A stretch of DNA of 64,000 nucleotides from Hujiaoplasma nucleasis (GTDB lineage: Bacteria > Bacillota_I > Bacilli_A > Izemoplasmatales > Hujiaoplasmataceae). The DNA is taken from the NCBI RefSeq assembly GCF_013745115.1, contig NZ_CP051151.1, positions 62,001 to 126,000 of the forward strand, read 5' to 3'. The translations under genes were made by a program, and so were the position numbers. Under the pieces are notes generated by a model. That model was not told the DNA's origin and made no database searches. It saw nothing but the letters and a program-made list of their open reading frames with translations. This document shows, one piece after another, positions 34,924-43,020 of this stretch. Position 1 is the first letter of the stretch, and every line of letters begins with the position of its first letter.

Positions 34924-35085
34924 AACAATACATGAAACTTCATGATTTCTCAGATATACATACAGCTATACAATTATATGTTCATTACTTTAATAATATC
35001 GATTAGCATATCGTCTTGATTACATAACACCAGTTGAATATAGAATGATTAATGGATTTACTTAAACACTAAATATTGATAAAAT

Positions 35086-35125
35086 AATAGCAACAAAGGA
35101 AAGTTGCATGTCGCTATTTTTATAT
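35086..35125 (+). terminator. hairpin with T tract in the 34924-35179 gap
   Basis: GCAAC (about 35088-35092) pairs with GTTGC (35104-35108), with an outer AATAGC/GCTATT, then T5. It probably ends a lost or decayed upstream unit. Nothing else is recognised in the gap except the short CCTATGTGTCCTAGAA repeat at 35138. Confidence 0.45.
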
Positions 35126-35179
35126 CTAGGTAGGTACCTATGTGTCCTAGAAAATCATAGCAGTGCAGGGTTATAAACC

Positions 35180-35401
35180 ATGAAAAGTTTAGAATCACTT
35201 TTAAGAAATCTTGCTTTTTCACTTATGATCATTAGAATGGTTAACTTAGTATCAAAACTAGGTAATTATTGTATAGCTAATAATTTTATATGGTCTTGGC
35301 TTTTATTGCCAGGATTGGCATTAGCTGATTTAGTGAAACAAGAAAAATCTGAAAACAAAGATAATATTAGAACTAAAACTTTTCGCTACTTATTTTTTTG
35401 A
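35180..35401 (+). CDS. small membrane protein, hypothetical
   Basis: A 73-residue frame with one or two hydrophobic helices (about residues 8-30 and 38-52) and a charged tail. No family is recognised and the ribosome site is weak (CAGGG far upstream). It may be a fragment of a longer membrane gene. Confidence 0.3.
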   Translation: MKSLESLLRNLAFSLMIIRMVNLVSKLGNYCIANNFIWSWLLLPGLALADLVKQEKSENKDNIRTKTFRYLFF

Positions 35402-35514
35402 TTTAGTAGGGGTTATGTGGTCAGGTCGAATGTGGTGAAAATTGCCCTCGATTTAACTTTTTCACCGATTTGAAATGTGCAAAATGTTCATTAAGAAATT
35501 TATCCTTTGCATAG

Positions 35515-35811
35515 GAGAAGTTAAAGGAGGAGAATGCTCCACTAAGAGTAGTTATTAATGGCAAATTAACTAGTGCGCCTATAGATTTCTATGATTATTA
35601 TATACGCAAGGAGATTTCAGATGGTGAATTCATTATGGGAAGAGTCATAGGAAAAATACTTGGTAAGCATAGATTTAGAATGGGAGATTTATTGGTTTCA
35701 ATGCGTATGGAGGTAATGATAATTGGGGGCGAACTGGAAATCGTAAAGGATGATGAAATAAAATATAGAAATATTCTTAAAAAAACCAAGAGTTTTTGTG
35801 ATAGAAAATAG
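35515..35811 (+). pseudogene. C-terminal fragment of a DUF1835/DUF3658-type gene
   Basis: The frame opens after a stop at 35512 and lacks a proper start. It reads RVVINGKLTSAPIDFYDYYI, then GRVIGKILGKHRFRMGDLLVSMR and MIIGGELEIVKDDEIKYR, the pattern of the DUF3658 C-terminal domain that normally follows DUF1835. The N-terminal domain is missing. This looks like a decayed gene inside the cassette-like region. Confidence 0.6.
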
Positions 35812-35931
35812 ATACAGTACGCTTCACTCGCCCATTTTATTACTGCTCTAAAGCATAAAAGAGAGAATGAGGCTAAAGAATGTATCAGGATGGATAAGCA
35901 AGTCTCCCTAGGTGTTAATGTCAATACTAAA

Positions 35932-36015
35932 TTTACCAATAATGATGGAATAAAATTAACTCTAGGTGGCTATTCACCTATTCAATATAGGTTAATGAAT
36001 CAACAAATGATATAA
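35932..36015 (+). pseudogene. remnant of an IS3-type transposase C-terminus
   Basis: The frame FTNNDGIKLTLGGYSPIQYR ends with a stop at 36013-36015 and matches the terminal YNN-R-K-L-GG-SP-xxYR motif of IS3-family transposases. No upstream catalytic part in frame was seen, so this is a scar. A further 50-codon frame (36045-36194, start MVSIQKVPFSQVLYF) follows and is not recognised. Confidence 0.5.
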
Positions 36016-36214
36016 TAACTACAAAGAACATTAAGTACAAGAAAATGGTATCAATTCAAAAAGTTCCATTCTCACAAGTTTTATATTTTTCTGATATTGT
36101 TAGACAAGAAGGATGGTCAAACTTTCTTGATACTAGAGCATCAATTAAAGAGAAAATAAATAGAGTAATGATTGAAACAGTAGTAAACCTTTAGGGTTGA
36201 TATTTATATTTCAT

Positions 36215-36406
36215 GGGTTCGATACCTAACAATATGCAGATAGTTGAATAACCTATTTTGACACAAGGAAATCACTGATTGAATATTAGCCCAAAATAAA
36301 AAGGCTAAAATAAGCTATAATTTAGGGGTGTAATTTTTTCGGGTGGGGGTGTAAAACTTTTAGCTAGGGGTGTAAAATTGTAGCAAAATAGGTCATACAA
36401 CCCATA
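36215..36406. repeat. 190-bp intergenic repeat, copy C
   Basis: GGGTTCGATACC start, GGGGTGTAA elements at 36325, 36346 and 36367 (exactly 21 bp apart), and the CATACAACCCATA end. The right flank is the same as in copy A (ATTTAAAAGTCGAC and the AbiEi-like module). Confidence 0.85.
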
Positions 36407-36417
36407 ATTTAAAAGTC

Positions 36418-36451
36418 GACATTTTGTATCTAATACAAGATGTCTTTTTTT
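36418..36451 (+). terminator. terminator at the end of repeat C
   Basis: GACATTTTGT (36418-36427) pairs with ACAAGATGTC (36435-36444), then T7; same stem as at 30928. Confidence 0.75.
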
Positions 36452-36506
36452 ATGTTTATCCCTATATAGCGATGTTTTATGTATAAAAAGTTGACTTGAA
36501 AAAAAG

Positions 36507-36556
36507 TCGACAATGTCGAGGAAACCATTTATAATGTCGACATAAATTGATATAAT
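36507..36556 (+). promoter_or_regulatory. promoter and GTCGAC operators of the second AbiEi-like module
   Basis: GTCGACA-ATGTCGAGG from 36507, the palindrome ATGTCGACAT at 36534-36543 and TGA-TATAAT ending at 36556. The spacing is the same as in copy 1. Confidence 0.65.
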
Positions 36557-36577
36557 ATACATAAAGAAGGTGAAAAT

Positions 36578-37225
36578 ATGAACTATACGCAAACATTAAG
36601 AGAGTTCTGCAATCAAAATAAAGTTAGAATATTTGATGTTCAATATGAACAGAATCATCGGTTCTCTCTAGTTCCATATAAGACATTACTAAAAATACTA
36701 AACAGATTAGAAGAAGAGGAAATTGTTTCTAGTATTTCAAAAGGGGTATATATCGTCAATTCTGATCAAGAGTTAGATATTGATAAAGCCATCAAAGATT
36801 ACTACGTTAATTACTTTAGTGGAATGATGATTGGTAAAGCATTGTATAATTATTATGATATTGGTGATCAGGATGAAGATATCATAGAAATCTATACGAA
36901 GAAGATTATATCTAACACAAAAACAATTGGAAAATATCACTTAATTAAATTTGATACTTATTTTTATGATGAAGTATTAGGTCTAATTACATCCTTAGAA
37001 TTAATAGAAAAGGTAAGTTCAATTAAAGACATCAATTATATTCGTTATAATGAGGAAAAAGAATTTGGAGTAAGATCTTATACTGATGAAATATTCAAAG
37101 AGATCATTACTCATCATAAGTATAAGTATTCAACCATCGCTACACTTGATGGTTTATTAAGTAAGTTTTCCATCAAAAATAACGCTATAAGGATATATAA
37201 AGAGAATTACATTAATGCACTTTAG
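36578..37225 (+). CDS. AbiEi-like winged-helix antitoxin/regulator, copy 2
   Basis: A 215-residue paralogue of the protein at 31086; most residues agree and no indels are needed. It has the same winged-helix N-terminus (LLKILNRLEEEEIVSSISKGVYIV). Its partner gene is intact here and overlaps by 11 bp, so this is the complete form of the module. The GAAGGTG ribosome site and the operator region are conserved in both copies. A toxin-antitoxin role is inferred from the AbiEi-like start and the two-gene layout; the second gene is not a known toxin. Confidence 0.65.
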   Translation: MNYTQTLREFCNQNKVRIFDVQYEQNHRFSLVPYKTLLKILNRLEEEEIVSSISKGVYIVNSDQELDIDKAIKDYYVNYFSGMMIGKALYNYYDIGDQDEDIIEIYTKKIISNTKTIGKYHLIKFDTYFYDEVLGLITSLELIEKVSSIKDINYIRYNEEKEFGVRSYTDEIFKEIITHHKYKYSTIATLDGLLSKFSIKNNAIRIYKENYINAL

Positions 37226-37754
37226 AAAAAACGAGACTGATTTTTGGAGTTGGTGTAGACATTATTTAAGAAGAGCGAAATCTATAATTAGTGCATATGA
37301 AAGTATTGAAAGTACGAGTTACCGTATTAAAAACATAAAGCAATATAAAGAAGCAAAAGAAATTATGGAACAGTATGAAGTGTTAAAATATTCACTAACA
37401 GAAGAACAAAATCTATTATTGGAACAATCATTGATCAATAATGAGAGTTTTAAGTACAATATTAAAACATTTAACAATATCGATGAAATAATGAGAAATT
37501 GGAGTCGAATATGTTTTCCAAACCACAAACCGAAAATTAAATCGATTGATAAAAAAGAAATTGGTAAGTCGATAAAAGAACAAAGACTATATTATGGTAT
37601 GTCCTTAAAGCTTGTTGCGGATCTACTACACATTAGTGAAGCAACTTTAAAAAGTTATGAGATGGGGACTAGGTTGGTTAGGCTTGATGTGATGTATCAG
37701 TTATCTCAGATATATAATATGACTATTGATGAACTGATGAACATTACTTTATGA
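37215..37754 (+). CDS. XRE-domain partner of the AbiEi-like protein, intact copy
   Basis: A 179-residue protein. The N-terminal about 110 residues (KNETDFWSWCRHYLRRAKSI ... NIDEIMRNWSRICFP) form an unrecognised helical domain rich in Trp and basic residues. The C-terminal 60 residues are a cro/C1-type HTH (IKEQRLYYGMSLKLVADLLHISEATLKSYEMG). It is the second gene of a two-gene module. A toxin or co-regulator role is possible. The frameshifted sister at 31723 shows that loss of this gene is tolerated when a second copy exists. Confidence 0.65.
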   Translation: MHFRKNETDFWSWCRHYLRRAKSIISAYESIESTSYRIKNIKQYKEAKEIMEQYEVLKYSLTEEQNLLLEQSLINNESFKYNIKTFNNIDEIMRNWSRICFPNHKPKIKSIDKKEIGKSIKEQRLYYGMSLKLVADLLHISEATLKSYEMGTRLVRLDVMYQLSQIYNMTIDELMNITL

Positions 37755-37825
37755 ACTTTCTAAATTATAATAATATAATTATTCTAAGACAACTATCAAA
37801 TTTTTCTATAAACTAATTAAGTACG

Positions 37826-37834
37826 TGTTATAAT
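37826..37834 (+). promoter_or_regulatory. extended -10 promoter for the 37865 gene
   Basis: TGT-TATAAT at 37826-37834, 30 bp before the start codon. Confidence 0.5.
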
Positions 37835-37864
37835 AATTGTAAATAAGCAAAAAGGAGGTAAATT

Positions 37865-38194
37865 ATGACTAGTAGAAGATATAAGCTCGCTTTGTTTTTA
37901 ATAGTGGCATTTTTCATTACCAGACAAGCATTCATGATTAATGATCTTAATATCATTACTAGAATGAACTATAGTATTGATTTGCTATACATTCTTTTAG
38001 CTGCTTTGATGATTATTATAGCCACTATTGTTTTTTATGTTCTTCCTTCAAGAATTTACATAGAATATTCATTTAGAATTAACTTTACCTCTCTTAACCT
38101 TCGTAAATTAGTTGCTAATAATAGAATTAAATACATAACTAAAAAATTTAAATCAATTAAGATATATAAAGAGTATCAAGTCTTTCGTTGTTGA
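37865..38194 (+). CDS. small membrane protein, hypothetical
   Basis: A 109-residue protein with two hydrophobic segments (about residues 8-25 and 38-62) and a basic C-terminal tail (NLRKLVANNRIKYITKKFKSIKIYK). A strong AAAAGGAGG site precedes it. No family is recognised. Its last codons form the 5' arm of an inverted repeat that covers the ribosome site of the next gene, so the two genes are likely translationally linked. Confidence 0.55.
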   Translation: MTSRRYKLALFLIVAFFITRQAFMINDLNIITRMNYSIDLLYILLAALMIIIATIVFYVLPSRIYIEYSFRINFTSLNLRKLVANNRIKYITKKFKSIKIYKEYQVFRC

Positions 38195-38238
38195 GATTTT
38201 ATTTTCATTTTATAAGACAAAAAAACCAACAACGAAAG
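38182..38238 (+). promoter_or_regulatory. inverted repeat coupling stop of gene 37865 to RBS of gene 38246
   Basis: CTTTCGTTGTTG (38182-38193) and CAACAACGAAAG (38227-38238) are perfect 12-bp complements. The left arm ends within the stop codon of the first gene, and the right arm contains the GAAAGGA ribosome site of the second. No T run follows, so it is not a terminator. Confidence 0.6.
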
Positions 38239-38245
38239 GATAAAT

Positions 38246-39643
38246 ATGAAAAAATCAATAATTAAAACAATACTTATTTTATTAAGTGTATTTTTCTATA
38301 TAATTGCAAATAATTTTTCAAGACAATTTCAGTTTGCACTTGTAGTTAAGTACATATTACTATTTGCTGCAATGATCTTTGTGGCATATATTTTAATCGA
38401 GTGGTTCAGTAAGATAATTATTAAAGAACATAAAAGAACTGAGCCTATTCAAAAAGGTTTGAAATGGATTAAATTAATCGCATTTTCCCTGATACTTATG
38501 CTTATCAGTTCATTTCAAATTGATTATATAAGACAAACTGAAGTGCCCTCAATTGTTGCTTGTAAGTACTTTGATGAATATAATAATTTGATTTATCAGA
38601 GCATGTATTACGATGTATGTCCTGAGTTAAATGTTTCCGTTCATACTAGCGATACTTTAGAATTTTCTGTCTATGAATCAAAAGAAGTAGAATTCTATGA
38701 TAGACTTATTTCTGAGAATTTAAATTACCACATTACAATTAACTATGAGGATAATTTGATCACTTCAATCGATTCAGAAACTAGTTTAGTAAGAACTAGC
38801 GATTTTGAAGGAGAATTAACCTATTATAAGATCGATACACATCATATCATAGAAAACAATTATGATGGTTCTTTTTCAAGAATAGAGAAATATGCTTATC
38901 ATGTTATAGAGACAGATTATATTGAGAATACCTATGGTGGGTTCTTTGATTTTGATAGTAGTGACTATAAGATAAATGAGTTTACAACTGCATACAATGT
39001 TAGTGATGATTATTATAAAATTTCATGTACTGATAGTTCTAATAATACATGGTGTGTTAGTAATAGTAGTTTTACAATATCCACCGAAGATGAGTCCACT
39101 AAAATTACACAACCGAGTTTAATGGAAACAGTCATTAAAGAAAATGAATCGGTAAGTTATCGAGCACCTTATTCCGACAATCTTTATGTAGAGTATGGGT
39201 TTACATATAATGAGGAATATGATTTGTATATATTAACTTATGATCAACCATTTCAATCTTTAGGAGATAACTACATAACGCTTCAAGAAAAAGATGATAG
39301 GGTATTTTTGTACGAAGATTCTGCATTATTCAATTGGGCATCATCAGATAACACGGTCTATGAAATTTCAAAAGAAAGTTATGGAACAAAGATTATTCAG
39401 TATGAGTATAATGAATATGAACCATTTAATAAAACTTTAGCTTACTACAAAAGAACAAATAATGAAACAATGTATAATAACGAAGTCATGTCAAAACATA
39501 TTTCATTTAATTACTTTTATTTAAGAGATGACGAGTACCGTTTTGAAGAACTATTTAAGCTGTATTCACCAAGTAGTATGGCGTATAGAAATGTCATATT
39601 TTCAGCGCCTAATTACCTAAAATATTATATAAATAAAGATTAA
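38246..39643 (+). CDS. membrane-anchored protein with large extracytoplasmic domain
   Basis: A 465-residue protein. Three hydrophobic helices occur in the first 95 residues (about 5-23, 32-52 and 74-92), then about 370 residues rich in Asp, Glu, Tyr and Ser, probably outside the cell. Repeated short acidic motifs (EYNNLIYQ, NEEYDLYILTYDQ) suggest beta-rich modules; no enzyme motif is recognised. It shares an RBS-hiding inverted repeat with the gene before it. The function is unknown; a surface or sensor role is likely. Confidence 0.55.
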   Translation: MKKSIIKTILILLSVFFYIIANNFSRQFQFALVVKYILLFAAMIFVAYILIEWFSKIIIKEHKRTEPIQKGLKWIKLIAFSLILMLISSFQIDYIRQTEVPSIVACKYFDEYNNLIYQSMYYDVCPELNVSVHTSDTLEFSVYESKEVEFYDRLISENLNYHITINYEDNLITSIDSETSLVRTSDFEGELTYYKIDTHHIIENNYDGSFSRIEKYAYHVIETDYIENTYGGFFDFDSSDYKINEFTTAYNVSDDYYKISCTDSSNNTWCVSNSSFTISTEDESTKITQPSLMETVIKENESVSYRAPYSDNLYVEYGFTYNEEYDLYILTYDQPFQSLGDNYITLQEKDDRVFLYEDSALFNWASSDNTVYEISKESYGTKIIQYEYNEYEPFNKTLAYYKRTNNETMYNNEVMSKHISFNYFYLRDDEYRFEELFKLYSPSSMAYRNVIFSAPNYLKYYINKD

Positions 39644-39696
39644 CTTATATACTAAGAAGGTTGTGGGGTATTTTACTCGAAGTAAATAGACAATTA

Positions 39697-39887
39697 GGGT
39701 TTGATACCCCACAATAACCTGATAGTTGAATAACCTATTTTGATACAAGAAAATTAGCACTAAAGAAAAGTCCAAAATAAAAAGCCTATACTAAGCCATA
39801 AATTAGGGGTGCAATTTTTTGGGTTGGGGGTGTAAAAATTTTGGTTAGGGGTGTAAAATTGTAGCAAAATAGGTCATACAACCCATA
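39697..39887. repeat. 190-bp intergenic repeat, copy D
   Basis: GGGTTTGATACC start, GAATAACCTATTTTGATACAAG, three tandem GGGGTGYAA elements (about 39807-39857) and the CATACAACCCATA end. The right flank (AGAGTAGAATAGGGC) differs from the other copies. Confidence 0.85.
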
Positions 39888-39898
39888 AGAGTAGAATA

Positions 39899-39931
39899 GG
39901 GCTGATACATTCGGTATCAAACCTTTTTTTT
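39899..39931 (+). terminator. terminator after repeat D
   Basis: TGATAC (39903-39908) pairs with GTATCA (39914-39919), extended by GG/CC, then T9. Confidence 0.75.
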
Positions 39932-40105
39932 GTCTTTATTTAGCGGTTTCTTTATTTTCACATTGTGCTAAAATAGGTAACTTGGTAAATAGAGAATACC
40001 TTATTTTGATGCAATTTTAGTGGAGTTTAAGAGATCGCTACACGATTATAGATTTTAGGAGATTACTGACGTTTTATAATGTATAATACAATTATTGTTT
40101 AGTCA

Positions 40106-40309
40106 TATTTGGCAAATGCAACTTTCCCTCACTAATATGTAAGTACATCTATTCTTGAGTAAATTGGTATTTTTATATCGTATTGAATTAGAGGAGGAAT
40201 TATCATGAATTGTTTTGGATTAAAATTACAAACACTTCGAAAAAAGTTCTAATGTCACAAGATGATTTGGCTTCATTGATTGGAAGTAGTAGACAAGTAA
40301 TATTCCAGT
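40106..40309 (+). pseudogene. decayed copy of the 32419 HTH gene and its leader
   Basis: From 40106 the sequence follows the leader and first 35 codons of the gene at 32419 (TTTGGATTAAAATTACAAAC, then GATGATTTGGCTTCATTGAT). ATG 40205 is preserved, but a lost base near 40245 shifts the frame to an early stop, and similarity ends at about 40306. The stretch 39932-40105 holds one ACACGATTA element (40040-40048) and no gene; 40310-40387 is empty. Confidence 0.7.
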
Positions 40310-40387
40310 CTTACTATGAATTTATTTAATTATTTACCAACAAAACACTTATGATTTGCATCTAAATAGTGAATAGGAGGAATTAAA

Positions 40388-40981
40388 ATGAAAAAAAAGT
40401 TATTTTTTATAATAGTTACAGTAATTTTATTAAGCGGATGTAGAAGTATGAATAATACACCATATGAACCGCCAACTGACGATGAGGAAGAAATAATATA
40501 CACTGTTGATGAAGAAGTAACATTCAGTGGAGAAATTGTTAGCATTCATGGCAATAAAATAACACTAGATGATGGTACAATGGTTAATATCACTGAAAAT
40601 ACAATATTATCAGGTAACTATCTAACATTCACTGTAACTGCGGGACCTACAGACCATGAGTTTTATATAACAGAAGTAACTTCTCAAAGCTCTCTTTTAA
40701 TAAATCCAGGTTCGAATGTTTTAGATGTGAATCTAATCGATGGAGAAGGTGAAGTATATGGGAACATCACAATCATTGGATGTAATATAATTCAAGTATT
40801 AGATAAAAGGTTTATATTAAACAATGACACGGTGTTTTCCGCACATATAAGTGATGGAGATCCGCTTTTTGATGATATGATTTCAGTCTTTGAAGTTGGG
40901 GATTTAATCTCAGGGTATGGAGTTGCGAATGAAAACAACGAAGTTTCTAGTGGGACAATTATGACAATAATGGTGTCGTAA
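40388..40981 (+). CDS. secreted lipoprotein, hypothetical
   Basis: A 197-residue protein with a type II signal peptide: basic start MKKK, hydrophobic core and lipobox LLSGC with the lipidated Cys at about position 17. The mature part begins with an acidic linker (PPTDDEEE) and is beta-rich (VTFSGEIVSIHGNKITLDDGTMV), resembling small OB-like surface domains. No enzymatic motif is seen. GGAGGA precedes the start. Confidence 0.7.
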   Translation: MKKKLFFIIVTVILLSGCRSMNNTPYEPPTDDEEEIIYTVDEEVTFSGEIVSIHGNKITLDDGTMVNITENTILSGNYLTFTVTAGPTDHEFYITEVTSQSSLLINPGSNVLDVNLIDGEGEVYGNITIIGCNIIQVLDKRFILNNDTVFSAHISDGDPLFDDMISVFEVGDLISGYGVANENNEVSSGTIMTIMVS

Positions 40982-41057
40982 ATTATCTGTTTTAATGTAG
41001 TGTATGTTTGTCATGCTGTGATAGAATATTAGTTCAAAATATGTTAGAGGTGTGAAG

Positions 41058-41801
41058 ATGAATAAGGAATTAATTAAAGATGTATTTATTGCTCTAAAAA
41101 ATAATAAAGATAGAGGATTAGAATTACTGTATAATCATTATCATACAGTACTTTTAGGAGTAGCCTTTAAATATATAAAATCTAAGGATCTTGCAGAAGA
41201 CATCGTTCAAGATGTGTATTTGAAGTTGTTAAATTTGGATCCTTCATTATTCCCTAAAAAAGGTGAACTTTCTTGGTTATATGTTGTCACTAAAAACCAA
41301 GCGATATCCTATATTAGAAAAGAAAGTAAGTATGTATATTTTGATCAATTAGATCAGATTGAAGATGAAAAAGCAATTCAGAACTTTACAGATACGACTT
41401 TTGATGAAATAATTGAACCTTTATCAGAAGTACAAAAAGAGGTTGTTTCATTAAAAATTTATGCTGGTTTAACACACAAAGAGATAAGCAAATTGTTAGA
41501 AAAACCCATTGGAACAATTCAGTGGATATATAACACTTCAATTAAAAGATTGAGAAAAGTATTATTAGCAACGTTTATCACCTCGATTACTTTATTGATT
41601 TCTGGTGCATCGCGTTTTGTATTCTTGTATTATGATTTACAAAGTCAAAGACTTCGACCAATTCAACCCGATATTGATATTGCAGCATATTATAAAGATG
41701 GCATTGGTATTGCATTACTAACTTTGGCCATAGTTGGTCTTTTAGCACTAACTATTCTGTTTAGAAAATCAGATGTAATACCTAGAAAATTTCTTAAATA
41801 A
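41058..41801 (+). CDS. ECF-type sigma factor fused to membrane helices
   Basis: Residues about 1-165 are a sigma-70 family ECF factor: region 2 (LELLYNHYHTVLLGVAFKYIKSKDLAEDIVQDVYLKLL) and region 4 (LSEVQKEVVSLKIYAGLTHKEISKLLEKPIGTI). It continues into two hydrophobic segments (about 170-190 and 215-238), placing the sigma factor at the membrane. ECF factors are usually held by a separate membrane anti-sigma; here the membrane part is in the same chain. GTG 41052 is in frame, but ATG 41058 has AGAGGTG in front. The gene before is a lipoprotein, the gene after a membrane-anchored phosphodiesterase-like protein, so it may control an envelope response. Confidence 0.75.
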   Translation: MNKELIKDVFIALKNNKDRGLELLYNHYHTVLLGVAFKYIKSKDLAEDIVQDVYLKLLNLDPSLFPKKGELSWLYVVTKNQAISYIRKESKYVYFDQLDQIEDEKAIQNFTDTTFDEIIEPLSEVQKEVVSLKIYAGLTHKEISKLLEKPIGTIQWIYNTSIKRLRKVLLATFITSITLLISGASRFVFLYYDLQSQRLRPIQPDIDIAAYYKDGIGIALLTLAIVGLLALTILFRKSDVIPRKFLK

Positions 41802-41826
41802 AGAAGAAAGTAAAAAGAGGATAATG

Positions 41827-42717
41827 ATGAAAAGAAAAATTAAATATATGTTAATAGGGACAACCTTATCTATAGTTTTACTTGCTATCTTTGCATTCAC
41901 TATAGTAAATGTCAAAGATGTTCCGGATAAAGGAAGCAACATTCGTGTTGTATCCTATAACATCAAAAATGCAGCAAGCAACTTAGAGACATTCGAGCAA
42001 AGAAAGGATGTTATCATCAATCAGGTGCTAGACTACAACCCAGATGTCATAGGTTTTCAAGAAGCTGATTATGGATGGATGTCTGAGTTTAGTGGATTAC
42101 CGGGGTTGTTAGATGATTATGGTTTCGTTGGTGTTGGAAGAGAAGATGGTGATACTCAAGGTGAATTTGCACCAATATTTTATCTTAGTGATAAATATAT
42201 TGTCATTGATAGTGGAACATTTTGGCTTTCTGAAACACCAAAAGAAGTTTCAATCGGATGGGATGCATCAACGTATAGAATAGTTACCTGGGTAACCTTA
42301 GAGGATATTGAATCAGGTAATCAGTTTACACACTATAATACTCATTTTGATCATATTGGTAAGACATCACAACTAGAAAGTGCTAAATTGTTAGTGAATG
42401 TGGTTGAAGAGTGTGAGACACCATTTGTTATTACAGGAGACTTTAATGTTCTACAAGGAAGTAAGACATATGATATCATTGTTAAAAGTGATCGTGTTCA
42501 TGATTCAAAGAAAATAGCCAAAGATTCAATGATTCACGGTACAGTTAATTGGTTTCAGCCAATTAATGTATGGTTAATGCCACCGATTGATTTTATTTTT
42601 GTGAGTTCACAAATTATAGTTGAAACATACCGTGTAGATAACTCATTTTGGTTTGATGATTTGCCTGTTAGTGATCATTATCCTGTTATTGTTGATATTA
42701 ATTTGAGTACTAAGTGA
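41827..42717 (+). CDS. membrane-anchored endonuclease/exonuclease/phosphatase-fold protein
   Basis: A 296-residue protein. A signal anchor (about residues 6-26) precedes an EEP (DNase I-like) domain: VVSYNIKNAAS, VIGFQEADYGW (metal-binding Glu), THFDHIGKTSQ, TGDFNVLQGS and SDHYPVIVDI at the end. These are the catalytic Asn, Asp and His motifs of the superfamily, so the fold should be active outside the cell on DNA, phospholipid or phosphoester substrates. The first ATG (41824) is too close to AGAGGA; ATG 41827 is preferred. Confidence 0.8.
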   Translation: MKRKIKYMLIGTTLSIVLLAIFAFTIVNVKDVPDKGSNIRVVSYNIKNAASNLETFEQRKDVIINQVLDYNPDVIGFQEADYGWMSEFSGLPGLLDDYGFVGVGREDGDTQGEFAPIFYLSDKYIVIDSGTFWLSETPKEVSIGWDASTYRIVTWVTLEDIESGNQFTHYNTHFDHIGKTSQLESAKLLVNVVEECETPFVITGDFNVLQGSKTYDIIVKSDRVHDSKKIAKDSMIHGTVNWFQPINVWLMPPIDFIFVSSQIIVETYRVDNSFWFDDLPVSDHYPVIVDINLSTK

Positions 42718-42832
42718 TCGTGTATTGATAGAATGTTATCACATGTTGAAATTGATTATGAAGTAATAATAAGCTAAAATTATGTAGTTAGATTCAAATA
42801 AAAACTCTTATCAAGTAAATAAGGGTTTGATA

Positions 42833-43014
42833 CCGAACATCATATAGATAGTGGATTACACTATTTTCACACAAAGAAATCACTATTTGAAAATTGACAC
42901 AAAATAAAAAGCCTAAACTAAGCCATAATTTAGGGGTGTAATTTTTTCGGGTGGGGGTGTAAAAATTTTTGCTAGGGGTGTAAAATTGTAGCAAAATAGG
43001 TCACACTACCCATA
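42833..43014. repeat. 190-bp intergenic repeat, copy E
   Basis: GGGTTTGATACC start and GGGGTGTAA at 42933, 42954 and 42975, exactly 21 bp apart. It ends CACACTACCCATA and continues with TTGAAA up to the IS element. Before it, 42718-42832 is non-coding with nothing recognised. Confidence 0.85.
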
Positions 43015-43020
43015 TTGAAA

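Noticed and set aside
42794-42994. Minus-strand frame with repeated Tyr-Thr-Pro (FYTP...NYTP) across repeat E
   Set aside because: The same minus-strand reading in copy C has a stop, and the peptide only reflects the 21-bp phased GGGGTGTAA elements. No ribosome site or conserved start exists, so it is treated as a DNA repeat, not a gene.
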